A stretch of DNA of 64,000 nt from Tolypocladium sp. Sup5 PDA-1 (Eukaryota > Ascomycota > Sordariomycetes > Hypocreales > Ophiocordycipitaceae), in contig JPHH03000042.1 of assembly GCA_000750105.3 (NCBI GenBank), positions 227,806 to 291,805 on the forward strand, given 5' to 3'. Both the position numbers and the translations under genes were made by a program. The notes beneath the pieces were generated by a model that was given only the letters and a program-made list of their open reading frames with translations, ran no database searches and was not told the DNA's origin. Within the stretch, counting starts at the first letter, position 1. Each line of letters begins with the position of its first letter. This document shows, piece by piece, positions 30,303-42,140 of the stretch.

Positions 30303-33300
30303 TCAGCCTCTGATAGATGGCTCGTTTGACTTGCTCAAGCCTTGGCCATCATGAGACACTGAAGAGCCCACAGTCCTCAGTGGCTGGGTCATAGAACGGT
30401 CAGTCCAGGTTGAAGATCTCTGGTTGCGGCCATGGCGTGCCCCAGTCGATTGCCATCGACGCACAACTGCCTGCGCCTCGCTCTTGATGGACTCGCGACC
30501 GTCCAGCGTGTGGTCATCTGTAGCAGCGTCGCAGTGAAAGTGGCTCAAGGGAGTGACAAAGACATCTGGAAGTGCCCTCCCGCTTGCTGGTGTTGCTGAG
30601 ATGTCGCGCGTATCAGTCGAGGGCACGAGTCCCGTCGTGCTTTGGCTGTTCTCGGCATGATTGCCAAACGGGCCCATTTGACGGGTCGCCAATGAACTTG
30701 CTGACGCCATTCGACGATGGCAATGGACGAGGTGTTGTCCTTGGCCCTGGGACGTTACCATCTCCTCGTCCATTGTGATTGTTCTTCCACGTTGGCTTTC
30801 GCCAGGAGCATCTTCCAGTTTATCCTGTCCAATGCCTTTCACAGCCTGTAGAGCCCCGCTGCCATCTCGGGACAGGCCCAGGTCTGGATTGTGCGAAGAA
30901 GTCCTGGAAGGCAGGAGTCTGCTGAGCCCGAACCTGACAGCCTTCTCCAGCCGCTTGGGTAGAGGACGAGACTCCTGTCCACCGTGTGGTACAATTATCG
31001 CGTCTCCGATGCCACTACCCTGGCTTTTCTTCTCGATATGAGAGAGATCCTTCAATGCAAAATCTTGAGTGTCGACAAGGTCATCGCAGTTGGCTCGCTG
31101 GATTCTTCCTTCTCGATTATGGGAAGGGTACTTGGCCCAGGACTTCGGAGGTGTGACCTGGACGAGGATGTTCTTAGCGCATACGGCTGTAGCCTCTGCC
31201 GGCCCGTCAAACGTATCTTGTCGCTTGTTATTTGTCCATCGCTGGCTGAGTTGTCCGGACTGGTCTCGCGGTTCATTGGTGTCCGTCTCTGCAGATGATT
31301 CCTGGGCTGCGTCCGGGGATGAGAGAGAGGTCTGCCTGCTGTCCCCCATCCCGTTTGCCCCAGCAAGGCTCAGTGATACTTTCGTCGATGCACTTCCCAT
31401 CTCACCTAATTTGGATTGCGATCCCGCGTCGTTGGGACCTCCGCGTTCGTAGTCTGGCAGTCGCTTCAAACCCACTTCAGTGGAAGCAGAGTATCTGTTG
31501 TCGAGAAAGCCAGGACTATAAGAGCCAGCTCTGGAAAAACGTGAGATTGAAGACTGAAGTTTTGTCACAAATGATGTTCGTGCTGGCGCATGTGTCGTAG
31601 CTGTCGTAAATTCTTCCTTGAAGCGGCTGTGCACAGGAGTACCGCCCTTCTTCCGGGATAATACCTCTCCGAATCTCTGTTCAATGGTTCGAAGCTCAAC
31701 CTCTCGCTGCTGAAAACTGGTCGTTTCAGAGTGAGCCACAGACTTGTTGTCAAATCCTATTTGGGACGGACGCTTTAGGCTCGCGGGAGTCCCGTATTGT
31801 TTCTCAGCATTCGACGTATCATCCTCGGCGGTTGCGTACGAGCTCTGTCCTTCGGAATGACCGAAGTCTCGCAATATAGAAAGGTTCCCGTGCCCTGGTT
31901 TGCTCATGTCAGTACACTTCAGCTGCGTGAGAGGGCCATGCTTACATTGAAATGGAGATAACTCAAGATTCTCGATGTCCTGTGGACTAAGGCTGTAATT
32001 ATTGGCCGTAGAATAAGCAGGACTAGGTTGGAAGCTCGGCATGACGGAGGGATAATCCGATGAGGCGTGATCAAGGGGCCGTTTAAGATTCGCGGCCATT
32101 GCCTGACCGCCTGGCGGGCGCTCCGAAGTGGCGATGCCGGTCTTGGAAACATCGGCCATATCTGAGCCTCTGCGGCCAGAATGACTGCTGTTGGTGGGCT
32201 GTGGTCGGGACTGAGACGGCTTGGCATTTGCCCAGGTGTCCTGCGAGTGCGACGACACTGCCATGCTGTTGTCCTGGGTTGGAGCTGGTGTATCAATGAC
32301 ACTATCGATTCCGCCGAATTCCTGGGAGGGTGACCGCACCCGCTCTTGACCAACTGCCTGGTCCGACTGAGGATCCCCGAGGCAAATGAGAGAGCTTTCT
32401 CTTGATCGCATACCCTGTGCAATAAGCCAGATACCGAGAGCAGACTGATCATCCCAGGCATGGGACCCATGACGAATGTCAAAATCGTTATCCGCACCAA
32501 GTACCCGGTCCAGCCGGGGAGGGTTTCGGGACACGCCGGATAACCCCGGGGCGGACATGTTTTGCGCAGTCGATGGCCGCGAAGGGTGAGCAACAGGTGC
32601 CGTGGAGGTCATACCTGGAGATGGGCTGGTATTGCCGCGTCCTGTACTGGATGCGATGCCTTTCCCGCCAGGTTTGGGAAGCTCGGGGCAGCTGCTTCGA
32701 CTCTGACCAGACTCACATGTGTCGTCAGGGGTAGAAGCACAAGGCTCAGGCTCGGCATTGTCGTCACCGACGGTGAACTCAATCGTGTCTCGCGGTCCGT
32801 TGCCGGGTTGCCCAAGGTCGATGAGGGGAGATAGATATCGAGTGCTTCGATGGGACCTGTTGCTGCCGTCGTCATTGCCCCCTTCCTTTTCGAGCTCGTC
32901 TTGGATCCTTTTCTGTCTGAATCGCCTCAGCTCGGCTCGTCGGGCCAACTCTTCCTCGCTGTGGCCGATGGCCATGCGAGACTGGCGTTTCGTCTCATTG
33001 TCTTGGGACATGTGTCTGATCAGTTTGGTCCGAACGACGTCGAGGGTGCGGGTTGATCGCTTGGCGGATTGACTTCCATCTCCTTCGTTGTCAGAGTCGT
33101 CTTCCACGACAAGCTGGAAGAGCTCTGCTGGGCCTTCGCACGGGGACACCTGCTCACTGCCAGGCACCTCTTCAGCTTGGGCCAAGGGGCGGTGAAATTG
33201 CTGCATTTGCTGGGCGACGAGAGGGTTGTCAGTCAAGACAAGGGGGTTGGACGCCGGAATCGACGCAGCGGCCTCGTCGTCTCGGTCACCGATGGGCTTA

Positions 33301-33338
33301 ACCCTGCGTCGGGAGCTACAGCAGCAGAACGCCTGCAT
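30303..33338 (-). CDS. large disordered protein (about 1000 aa), unknown function, N-terminal cysteine cluster
   Basis: One open frame of 1011 codons starts MQAFCCCSSRRR. The CCC-SS-RRR start is the kind of sequence that is S-palmitoylated at membranes, but there is no glycine for myristoylation. Residues about 95-155 hold the only clearly helical, conserved-looking part (LDVVRTKLIRHMSQ...EEELARRAELRRFRQKRIQD). A second short helix reads QREVELRTIEQRFGEVLSRK. The rest is serine-, proline- and charge-rich and probably disordered. A good 51-nt intron candidate (31945-31895: GTAAGC, TACTGAC branch, CAG) lies inside the frame; splicing would give 994 aa. I do not recognise the family. A membrane-attached scaffold role is a guess. 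Confidence 0.75.
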   Translation of the reverse strand: MQAFCCCSSRRRVKPIGDRDDEAAASIPASNPLVLTDNPLVAQQMQQFHRPLAQAEEVPGSEQVSPCEGPAELFQLVVEDDSDNEGDGSQSAKRSTRTLDVVRTKLIRHMSQDNETKRQSRMAIGHSEEELARRAELRRFRQKRIQDELEKEGGNDDGSNRSHRSTRYLSPLIDLGQPGNGPRDTIEFTVGDDNAEPEPCASTPDDTCESGQSRSSCPELPKPGGKGIASSTGRGNTSPSPGMTSTAPVAHPSRPSTAQNMSAPGLSGVSRNPPRLDRVLGADNDFDIRHGSHAWDDQSALGIWLIAQGMRSRESSLICLGDPQSDQAVGQERVRSPSQEFGGIDSVIDTPAPTQDNSMAVSSHSQDTWANAKPSQSRPQPTNSSHSGRRGSDMADVSKTGIATSERPPGGQAMAANLKRPLDHASSDYPSVMPSFQPSPAYSTANNYSLSPQDIENLELSPFQCKHGPLTQLKCTDMSKPGHGNLSILRDFGHSEGQSSYATAEDDTSNAEKQYGTPASLKRPSQIGFDNKSVAHSETTSFQQREVELRTIEQRFGEVLSRKKGGTPVHSRFKEEFTTATTHAPARTSFVTKLQSSISRFSRAGSYSPGFLDNRYSASTEVGLKRLPDYERGGPNDAGSQSKLGEMGSASTKVSLSLAGANGMGDSRQTSLSSPDAAQESSAETDTNEPRDQSGQLSQRWTNNKRQDTFDGPAEATAVCAKNILVQVTPPKSWAKYPSHNREGRIQRANCDDLVDTQDFALKDLSHIEKKSQGSGIGDAIIVPHGGQESRPLPKRLEKAVRFGLSRLLPSRTSSHNPDLGLSRDGSGALQAVKGIGQDKLEDAPGESQRGRTITMDEEMVTSQGQGQHLVHCHRRMASASSLATRQMGPFGNHAENSQSTTGLVPSTDTRDISATPASGRALPDVFVTPLSHFHCDAATDDHTLDGRESIKSEAQAVVRRWQSTGARHGRNQRSSTWTDRSMTQPLRTVGSSVSHDGQGLSKSNEPSIRG

Positions 33339-35504
33339 GGTATCTGGACAGCCGGGCTGCGGCGAGGCGGTTCAGACCACTACTACTCTCGAGGGACATT
33401 GAGCTGCGAGAGAAGAAGCTGTGTTGCGGTGGCGATCACAACGGAAACATCGTGAGCGGTGAGTAGCGGCGAGAGCGCCGTGCAGGTGAAGAGAGGTTCG
33501 AAGAGGCGTGCAGTGGCCCCCTGGGAGAGGTCAAGAGCGAACAGCTGGCTGGGCAGGTTAGGTTGCCTTCCAGGTTTCCAGAAACTGCCACCTCGCTTTG
33601 CACGTGGAGGTACGAGCGAGTGTTCCTCTTCCCTGGTGCTGGTGCGCATCCTGCCCGCGTTACTGCGGTGATTCATCGCAGCTGCCGTTCTAGAGAATGG
33701 GTTCATGAACCTGAAGAAGGCTCTGTTGCCTGCCATGGTCTCCAGCTGCCAATGACCATGTGCTGCCCTCGTGGCAGCATCTCTTTGGAGTCGGGATCAT
33801 TCCCCGCCGCCTTGGAGAAATAGCCCATTGCCGTTCATGCTCCCATCCATCCGGATTCAAGGACGCACTGTAGTCTTACGGGAGCAAGGCAAGGGCCTGT
33901 ATTGTGCAGTTGACTTGCCAAGAGCAGGAACCTGATACTCCAACACTGTCTAGAGACTGTCAGTATTCGCCGAGGAACAGATGAAGAGGCACAATGCATT
34001 GAGCAAGTTCACATTGATGTTCTCTTAATGGGATAGACAGTTTTTCATCTCGACGCCCTTGCACAGCTCATGATTCCTCGCCGGGCCGACCGTCTGATCG
34101 CGATATCGTGATTGCACGCCCGTGGTTTGCAGAACAGAGGACGCCCTGGCTCGTGGCTGTTTTATTCCGTTGCAAGTACGAAGTACGAAGTACAGGACTA
34201 CAAAGTACAGGTAGGTCGCTGCACACCGTGATGCACTCGGGGAGCCCAACTTTCTGCACAGCATGTCTGGACTCTGCAACACCGGTTTGTGTCCGAGGCT
34301 GGTGCACGACTTGTCGGAGGATTTCTCGGACAGTTTAGCTCGACCCGAGACAATCCGACGTTGAAGCGTATTACGAGAGTTGCCTGCATAATAATACCCC
34401 GTTACTGGCGCCTCACATTATAGCCTTGGCCAGTCCTGAGAAAAATGCCGAAGCTGCAGCTTGCGCGCCATTATTATGCACAACTTTATCGACCAAGAGC
34501 CAGGAATGTCAAGGTCAAATTGGGTCTGTTCTGTTCTGTTCTGACCTGTTCCTGCGGCGTCCACACGGTTTGGGGCGTGCGTGGTGGCAGGAAGTCGGCG
34601 TCGGGCCGTCGGCGGTTGGGAGCGGGCATGCGGGCATTGTTGTCCCTTTGCACACCAGAAGAGACATCTGGATGACCGGGCCCGAACGGGGAATATACAT
34701 ACAGGCTCGTGTTCGTATCGTGTTGTTCGCTGGTGATGGCGCTTATTGGCGCAACAATGCACGAATATGCCGCCCCAATTCGGCCTTGCGAGGGCAGCCG
34801 ATGGCGCAAACAAGAACAGGGTCCGAAGAGCCCTGGCACAGGGCAAACGCTACCAAGGACTCCAGAACGAACCACGACTGGAGGAGCCGTGATGGCGCAA
34901 TTGGCAGATTCTGCGCACAATGGAGACGGCGTGGGCGAGTTTTGCTAGTCTGATAGGCAGCCTCCCGGCGAATGGACGGGCTCCGCTCGGGAAAAGATGG
35001 GAGACGGCTTAGGTTTGCATCAAGCCACCGCTCCGCCCGGTCATTCCCTCACCCCCAGGCCTTGTCGGACCCATTCGCGAATGGGATTGGATCACCTCAT
35101 TCCCCTTCCACTGCCCCTCACCCAACCGAAGCTTGCCTTGGATTGTGCTCACTGCTGGGCAACGCACACCTCAGCGATTACCCCTCCCCCGCTTTCGGCG
35201 CCATTTTTCTACAGACCACCAGCACATTTCACCGCTGCCATCTCCTTCTTTCTCTTTCTTCTCTTCCCTCATACTCTCCCTCCTCACCCTCCCTTCCCCT
35301 CCCCTCTGCAAGCCGTCCCTTATTCCTTTCTACAGAGGATCATCGCTTTACCGGTCGATCCGCTGTGTGATCTAGACTGGACTCTCCATCATCAGGTACG
35401 ACCTCTCGTCCATCTTCTCCCCTTGAGATGGCACGTTCCGACTGACACGCAGCCTCAACAGAGTCTTTGCAAAATTCCCCAGAGTCCACGAATCACTCGC
35501 CAAG
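33339..35504. other. intergenic region and MET6 promoter
   Basis: Divergent spacer of 2.2 kb between the unknown minus-strand gene and MET6. A GTAC motif cluster lies at about 34174-34210. The last 300 bp before MET6 are strongly pyrimidine-rich (about 35220-35320), as in highly expressed fungal genes. I found no supported gene. Confidence 0.5.
35396..35452 (+). other. candidate intron in the MET6 5' untranslated region
   Basis: A 57-nt interval starts GTACGA after CATCAG and ends ACACGCAG, with CTGAC 7 nt before the acceptor. It contains an ATG (35428) that would otherwise be an upstream start, so splicing would clean the leader. Confidence 0.55.
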
Positions 35505-37923
35505 ATGGTTCAGTCCGCGATTCTCGGTTTCCCTCGCATGGGAGTCAACCGTGACCTGAAGAAGGCCACGGAGGCTTGTGAGTTGTCCCAAGTGACCACC
35601 TGTCCCTCCATCGCAGCTGCTGACAGTCGTCCGTAGACTGGGGTGGCAAGCTGTCTCAGGCCGACCTCCTTGCTGAGGCCAAGCGCCTCCGTCTTGCCCA
35701 CTGGAAGATCCAGAAGGACGCTGGCGTCGACGTCATCCCCAGCAACGACTTCGCCCTATACGACCAGGTTCTGTGCCACATCCAGGACTTTGGTGTACGT
35801 ATACTCTCCGGGAACCCCGCTTGCTGCTATCAAATGCTGACACACCATGACAGGCCGTTCCCGAGCGATACACCAAGGATGGCCTTGACACCATTGACGA
35901 GTACTTCGCCATGGGCCGTGGACACCAGAAGGAAGGCGTCGATGTTCCCAGCTTGGAGATGGTGAAGTGGTTTGACTCCAACTACCACTACGTCAAGCCC
36001 ACCCTCCAGGACAACCAAACCTTCAAGCTTGTCGACAGCCCCAAGGCTGTCGTTGAGTTCAAGGAGGCCAAGGACGCTGGCATCCACACACGCCCCGTCC
36101 TCGTTGGTCCCGTGAGCTTCCTCCACCTCGGCAAGGCCGACCGTGGCCAGTCCGTTGACCCCATCGACCTGCTGGAGAAGCTTCTGCCCGTCTACGAGCA
36201 GCTTCTGGTCAAGCTCAAGGAGGCTGGCGCCGATACCGTCCAGATTGACGAGCCCGTTCTCGTCTTCGACCTTCCTTCCAAGGCCAAGGCTGCCTTCAAG
36301 CCCACCTACGAGAAGTTTGCCAGCCTGGGTGACAAGATCCCCAAGCTGGTCTTCACCACCTACTTCGGTGACATCGTCCACAACCTGGAGGTTGTCCCTA
36401 AGGACATCTACGGTCTTCACATTGACCTCGTCCGTAACCCTGAGCAGCTTGAGACCGTCATCGGCGCTCTCGGCCCCAAGACCATCCTGTCGGCCGGTGT
36501 CGTCGACGGACGTAACATCTGGAAGACCAACCTGAAGCGCGCCATTGAGACTGCCGAGTCCGCTATTCAGAAGCTCGGCAAGGACCGCGTCATCGTTGCC
36601 ACGTCCAGCTCTCTCCTCCACACTCCCCACACCCTGGCCAGCGAGAAGAAGCTGGACGCTGAGGTTGCTGACTGGTTCTCCTTTGCCTCCGAGAAGGCCG
36701 TTGAGATTGCCGTCATCGCCAAGGCTGTCACCGACGGCCCCGCCGCCGTCCGCGAGCAGCTCGAGGCCAACGCCAAGTCTATGCAGGCCCGCGCCACCTC
36801 CAGCCGAACCAACAATCCCCAGGTCAAGGACCGTCAGTCCAAGGTTACCGAGCAGGACCACAACCGCAAGTCCGAGTTCCCCACCCGCATTGGTGCGCAG
36901 CAGAAGAAGCTCAACCTCCCTCTGTTCCCCACCACCACCATTGGCTCGTTCCCCCAGACCAAGGACATCCGTATCCAGCGAAACAAGTTCACCAAGGGCG
37001 AGATCACCGAGGAGCAGTACGACAAGATCATTGAGCAGGAGATCAAGGACAACGTCAAGATCCAGGAGGAGCTTGGCCTCGACGTCTACGTCCACGGTGA
37101 GCCTGAGCGTAACGACATGGTCCAGTACTTCGGTGAGCGCCTGGATGGCTATGCCTTCACCACGCACGCTTGGGTCCAGAGCTACGGCTCTCGCTGCGTC
37201 CGACCTCCCATCATTGTCGGCGACATCTCTCGTCCTGCCCCCATGACCGTCAAGGAGTCCAAGTACGCCGTTTCGGTTTCCAACAAGCCCATGAAGGGCA
37301 TGCTGACTGGACCCGTCACCTGCCTGCGGTGGTCCTTCCCCCGTGACGACGTTCACCAGTCCGTCCAGGCCCAGCAGCTCGCTCTGGCCCTGCGCGACGA
37401 GGTCGTTGACCTCGAGAAGGCTGGCGTCGATGTCATCCAGGTCGACGAGCCTGCTCTCCGTGAGGGTCTGCCTCTCCGCTCTGGCAAGGAGCGCGATGCC
37501 TACCTCGAGTGGGCCGTCAAGGCTTTCAAACTGTCCACCTCTGGTGTCGAGGACGCCACGCAGATCCACTCTCACTTCTGCTACTCCGAGTTCCAGGACT
37601 TCTTCCACGCCATTGCCGCCCTTGACGCCGACGTTTTGTCCATTGAGAACAGCAAGTCTGACGCCAAGCTGCTCCGTGTCTTTGTTGACTCGGCGTACCC
37701 CCGCCACATCGGCCCTGGTGTCTACGACATCCACTCTCCCCGTGTCCCCAGCGAGCAGGAGATCAAGGACCGCATCGAGGAGATGCTGCAGTTCCTCAAG
37801 CCTGAGCAGCTGTGGATCGACCCTGACTGTGGTCTCAAGACCCGCCAGTGGAAGGAGACCAAGGAGGCCCTTGTCAACATGGTCAACGCCGCCAAGTACT
37901 ACCGCGCCAAGTACGCCAAGTAA
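35505..37923 (+). CDS. MET6: cobalamin-independent methionine synthase (Met6)
   Basis: Three exons (35505-35577, 35637-35794, 35854-37923; introns of 59 nt each) give 766 aa, the family's normal length. It transfers a methyl group from 5-methyltetrahydropteroyl-polyglutamate to homocysteine in the cytosol, the last step of methionine synthesis. Visible features are the N-terminal VQSAILGFPRMGVNRDLKKA, the linker FPTTTIGSFPQTKDIR-type motif at the start of the C-terminal barrel, and zinc ligands H651 and C653 (IHSHFCYSEF) and C736 (DPDCGLKTRQW). Codon choice is strongly biased to C-ending codons, which fits high expression and also leaves a 718-codon open frame on the antisense strand. Threonine synthase, another homoserine-branch enzyme, lies 4 kb downstream. 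Confidence 0.97.
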
Positions 37924-38744
37924 ATGCCCCGTAGCCTGGCACAAAACCTGGCGGGGGTCGTTGGCGTGGGGAGGGACTGTGTTCAACTAGTTTGCAAGAT
38001 TTGACGGAAATTTTGCTTTTTAAGCCGGCTACGATTTCAACATCGGCGTTTATGGATGGGGTGATGACGAGATGTGTTTGATGCATCCCAAAAGTTAAAG
38101 AAACTGAGGGCAAGGGACTGGAATGGATGGCCGATTTGGGCGAGCATTCAACATAAGTGCATTTACGCTCCCGATTGGGAGCCCGACTTTGGAAGTTCCA
38201 TGAATAAGGCGGAACAATATCCAAACAGCAAAAGTCTTCAACATGCTGGCGTTTGAGGGGGTGCGATGGGACTCATACCCGTCGACCACGGTTTACAGGT
38301 ACCATTGGCCGGTTGTAATCACAGAGGAGGGAGATACTAGAAAGAAGTAGCATAATGATATACCCGATTCAACCTGGGCAAAAAAAATCTGGCTCCTTGC
38401 CCGTTGATCCTTTTTCAACTCGTGATTGTTTGAGATGGTCATGGCTCGCCGAGTGGCGAACCGAGATGCACTTAACCGCCACACTTCACCTTTGACTGTA
38501 TATTAAAACGAAGAATTTCGACAGATTTTCAGAGGTAATCTCTATTATTCGCCACGCCTTTGGAATTGAAGCTACGTCTTTCGTGGACCGGGCACATCTA
38601 CGTACATGGTATCAGGACTAGGGTCACGTGCTCGCGCGTCTGTGAGTCTGTGGTCACCCCCACGTCAATCGCGTCTCTTCTTCTCACTCACAAGAAACGA
38701 ACTTCCAGGATTATGAGGAATGCGATGACTGCCTTTCCCTAGAC
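37924..38744. other. MET6 3' region and promoter of the AT-hook gene
   Basis: 821 bp, more AT-rich than the coding regions. MET6 polyadenylation and the next promoter must lie here. No gene is supported. Confidence 0.45.
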
Positions 38745-40508
38745 ATGCCGCCAGCCGTGATTGCTGACTCTGATGATGACGACGACGAGCGAGGCTACTC
38801 GGCTCCTCCATCACCAAACCATACCGCGCCTGTCATTGACGCGCCGACCAGGTGTTACGACGGCGTAAGCCATGCGACCGTCTCAACAGATCCGGCATTT
38901 TTTCAAAGTATCTTCAACGAGCAAAAGGATGCCGCCAATCAGCGGACCCAGGTTGCTCCGGGGAAGGGCATGATGCAGGACAAGAGCGCCAGCTCAGGTA
39001 TTTCTGATTCAGCCCCTGGTAAGCCAGCAGCGGTGATGTTTACTCGTTCATTAGTCACATCTGCCACGGATCCAGTCAAGCCAAAGATGAAGAACATGAG
39101 TGACTTGAATCAAGCCACAACGCCTCGGAATAACACGACTACCTCGAAGCAGACAGCGGGGTCGGAGGAGGTATGGGATGTGCCGAGCAGTCCAGAGAGA
39201 AGGCCCACGTCGAAATCCTCCAAGAAAAAGAGCGACCAAACCGGCAAGACGACGACGGTCAAGGTGACTAGAGGTTTACGAAAAACCTTGGACAAGCTCG
39301 GCTACCATACCGAAGACGAAGACGACGAAGCAATCAGCGGCGATAGGAGCATATCGACCAGGGGCAAGAAGCGGAGGAGACTGGACACTTCAAGAAGCTC
39401 TCGTCAGGATCCCAACGACGTCAACCTAGTCACAGTTCCTCCCAACGACGATTCCCCAGGCGCAGTTCAAGGGAATAATAACACTGCGTCGGGCGCTCTA
39501 GTGGCTACGTTGCCGGTTGACGGCGACTCATCGTTTCTCGTTGGCCCAAGGCCGCTATCAGCGAGTCAGAAGCTCGAATACCAGAGCGTCAAACTCGTAT
39601 CCAGCAGCCCTCCTATACGTCACCCGGAGCTCAAAGCCCAGAACTTGGCGTCTAGTGGAACAGCAACCAATATCAACACGCCACGAAGCAACCTACCTTC
39701 CTCCCACGATGTCGGCATGAGGACCAAAACACCAGAGAATGAAGCGTTACGCAACGCAAGGCGGACTCGGTCGCCTCGAAGGCGGAGAGATTCATCTCCT
39801 GATGTGCTAGTACATGCAAAGAACGGCAGCACCCGCGCGGGGACGCAACTGCCGACACAAAGCTACACCAATGGCACGGTACCAGATGGCATCGATGGGG
39901 CAGGCGAAGAAAATCAGGCCGAATTTATGCCCGAGCAACAGGATGAAAACGACGATTCTGATTTTGCCATTCCGGAGAAGCCAGTCCATCCCAAAAGACA
40001 GAGGGGGCGCCCAAGAAAGAGCGCGAAGGTGCCTGATCCGGCTACATCAAGAGAAACAGGCAACGGATCGACAGCCGAACCCAAGAAGAAGCGTGGAAGG
40101 CCAAAGAAGTCCGGGCCGCGTGGCGACGTGCCGGCCGAGGCTTTGGCACATGTTACCAAGACGATCGATGAGGTCACGGCGGGGAGGCAGGTGGAGGATG
40201 GTGATGTAGGCAACAGAAAGAGCATGCCCGCCACGGCACAAGATGCGAGGAGTGTGCAGGATTGGGCACCCACGGAGAAGGCTTGCCAGACAACCGTCTC
40301 ATCTTACAGGTCAAAGGAGGACCCGTCCGCCGGCTTGGGATCAACTACTGAAGAGGCAGGGGTGGGCACGAAGAACGGCAGGGAAGCCCAGGACCGCAAC
40401 GACAGCAAGCGATCATCACGGCCAGAGGCGGGCGCCAAGCCGGTGTACCGGGTTGGGCTGAGCAAGAGAGGGAAGATTGCCCCGCTGCTGAAATCGCTAC
40501 GCAAATGA
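38745..40508 (+). CDS. AT-hook chromatin protein, disordered (587 aa)
   Basis: A single exon of 587 codons starts MPPAVIADSDDDDDERGYSA. Two AT-hooks are clear near the C-terminal third: RQRGRPRKSAK and KKRGRPKKSGPRG. These bind the minor groove of AT-rich DNA. The acidic N-terminus contains TDPAFFQSIFNEQ and, further on, EVWDVPSSPE, both short conserved-looking segments in a disordered background. The extreme C-terminus, VYRVGLSKRGKIAPLLKSLR, looks like a conserved basic docking peptide. Lysine/arginine clusters (KKRRRLD) would give nuclear import. The likely place is chromatin; a specific role cannot be assigned. Confidence 0.85.
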   Translation: MPPAVIADSDDDDDERGYSAPPSPNHTAPVIDAPTRCYDGVSHATVSTDPAFFQSIFNEQKDAANQRTQVAPGKGMMQDKSASSGISDSAPGKPAAVMFTRSLVTSATDPVKPKMKNMSDLNQATTPRNNTTTSKQTAGSEEVWDVPSSPERRPTSKSSKKKSDQTGKTTTVKVTRGLRKTLDKLGYHTEDEDDEAISGDRSISTRGKKRRRLDTSRSSRQDPNDVNLVTVPPNDDSPGAVQGNNNTASGALVATLPVDGDSSFLVGPRPLSASQKLEYQSVKLVSSSPPIRHPELKAQNLASSGTATNINTPRSNLPSSHDVGMRTKTPENEALRNARRTRSPRRRRDSSPDVLVHAKNGSTRAGTQLPTQSYTNGTVPDGIDGAGEENQAEFMPEQQDENDDSDFAIPEKPVHPKRQRGRPRKSAKVPDPATSRETGNGSTAEPKKKRGRPKKSGPRGDVPAEALAHVTKTIDEVTAGRQVEDGDVGNRKSMPATAQDARSVQDWAPTEKACQTTVSSYRSKEDPSAGLGSTTEEAGVGTKNGREAQDRNDSKRSSRPEAGAKPVYRVGLSKRGKIAPLLKSLRK

Positions 40509-42140
40509 GGATGCACGATGGGCAGGATACTCGCTACCGCCAGGGCAGGTCGTAATATGTACTACTACGTACAGTATGTACGAAGTACTGGTAGACGTGT
40601 TCTTTGGACCAGTCTGCTGATCCGAACCGAGCCAGGATGATGAGGTAGGAGGATTGGCGGTGCGGCGGTGCGGCGGATTGGTTGGGCGAGGTGAGGTGAG
40701 GTCCGGGGTGACGTTGGCAGTTGGACGGCAAAGGGGAACGTCGCGAAGCACGCAGGGCCAGTGTGCAAAGCAATAGGAAGCAAAAGTCACAGGCCTTGTT
40801 GTCGATGCTCAACCGTTGGGCTTGGGATCCCCGGGAAGTACATACGTGCGTGCCTGGAAATAAATACCGGACTCGTAAGACAGCGCTGGCAGCCGGGACA
40901 CGGCGGAGGGAGACGATGGGCGATCTGCTATGGAGATGTGACGAGAAGTACGGATAGGTAGGTAGGCGAGACGGCATGGCACTGCCTGCTCACGAGGACG
41001 TGAACCACGGTGCCAGAGGGCCGGAGCGTGCTCCGAGGGCCATGCAATGCAAGCGGGCGCGTGCATCCAATCCATGGATGGAAGGGATGCAACACCAGCC
41101 TCCACTGAGCGCGAGCGATGACGGCGCTGGCGTCACTATCTGCATGCATTGCGGTGGCCCCGCGCTGCAGTGCGGTCCCCTGCAGTGGCACACAGCAGAG
41201 CGCCTCACCTCACGCACACTGCGATGCGGACTGCACCGCGCACCAACAGCGTCGGCGTCAACACGCATCACCGCATCGTCGCCATCTGCTGGGCTGATTT
41301 CCGTCTTGTCTTGCTCGCTGCACGTTGCTTCGAGGGCAGTACTCGTATGTACTCGTACTGACGGAGTACATACTCGTTCGTGCTTCACTCAGGGTGCAGG
41401 GACCCCGTCCAGGCGTGGCCCGTTTGAACGGCCGGCATGCGCCATTGCACAGGAAGGGTCCATCGTTCCCCTCTTCTCATCCCCAACGCGCGCCTGGGCC
41501 AGCGAACTATCAACTCGCGTGCCGTTGCTAGCAGGGCCGTCGCGGGCTTCGCAGCTTCTAGTCCGCGATTAGTGGCCTGGAGCGACAGCCCAGGGCCCGC
41601 GGGTGGGTGGGCTTGGTGGGCTCAGGTCCCCAGCAATGACGGCGGTTGAGCATCTAATATTTGGTAAGGCACGAGTAATCCGTACTCCGTACGGAGTAGT
41701 CCGTACTGTACTTAGGGGCCGGAGGGTTGAAATGGACACCCCGCACTAGGCGGAATCGGGAAGAGGGGCTCCCTCGCTCCGACCGTGACCGACAGTTGGC
41801 GACCTTGCGGTGGTGGTGACTGGAGACCGACTCTTTATGGCTGACTTTTTGTCCCTCGCTGGGTCTGATTCTGTTCTGCTCTGCCCTCCCGCTGTCTCTC
41901 GCGCTGCCCATCGCTCCCGCTGAGCTGGTGGCCCGGAATTGGATCTCTTCTCTGCCCGTTGCCTTTCTCCTCCGACTCCTCCCCGGCACTTTTCGCTCCC
42001 TGGCATCGGCATCCTTTTCGCTCAGCCCGGTCCCCCTCTCGCCCCTCGCCCCGACGCACACCCGACACCCGCAGACGCAGACGTCGACCCCGTGCCTGGC
42101 TGCGATCGATCCATAGACCTGCTTGCAGCCTCTGGAAAGC
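40509..42140. other. intergenic region and THR4 promoter
   Basis: 1.6 kb with three GTAC motif clusters (about 40557-40590, 41339-41380, 41668-41712) and a GCGGTGCGGCGGTGCGGCGG run near 40660-40680. No supported gene. Confidence 0.45.

Noticed and set aside
35830..37986. 718-codon open frame on the minus strand
   Set aside because: It is exactly antisense to MET6. Strong codon bias in MET6 keeps the opposite frame free of stops, and the translation is a Val/Leu/Gly-rich sequence with no family features.
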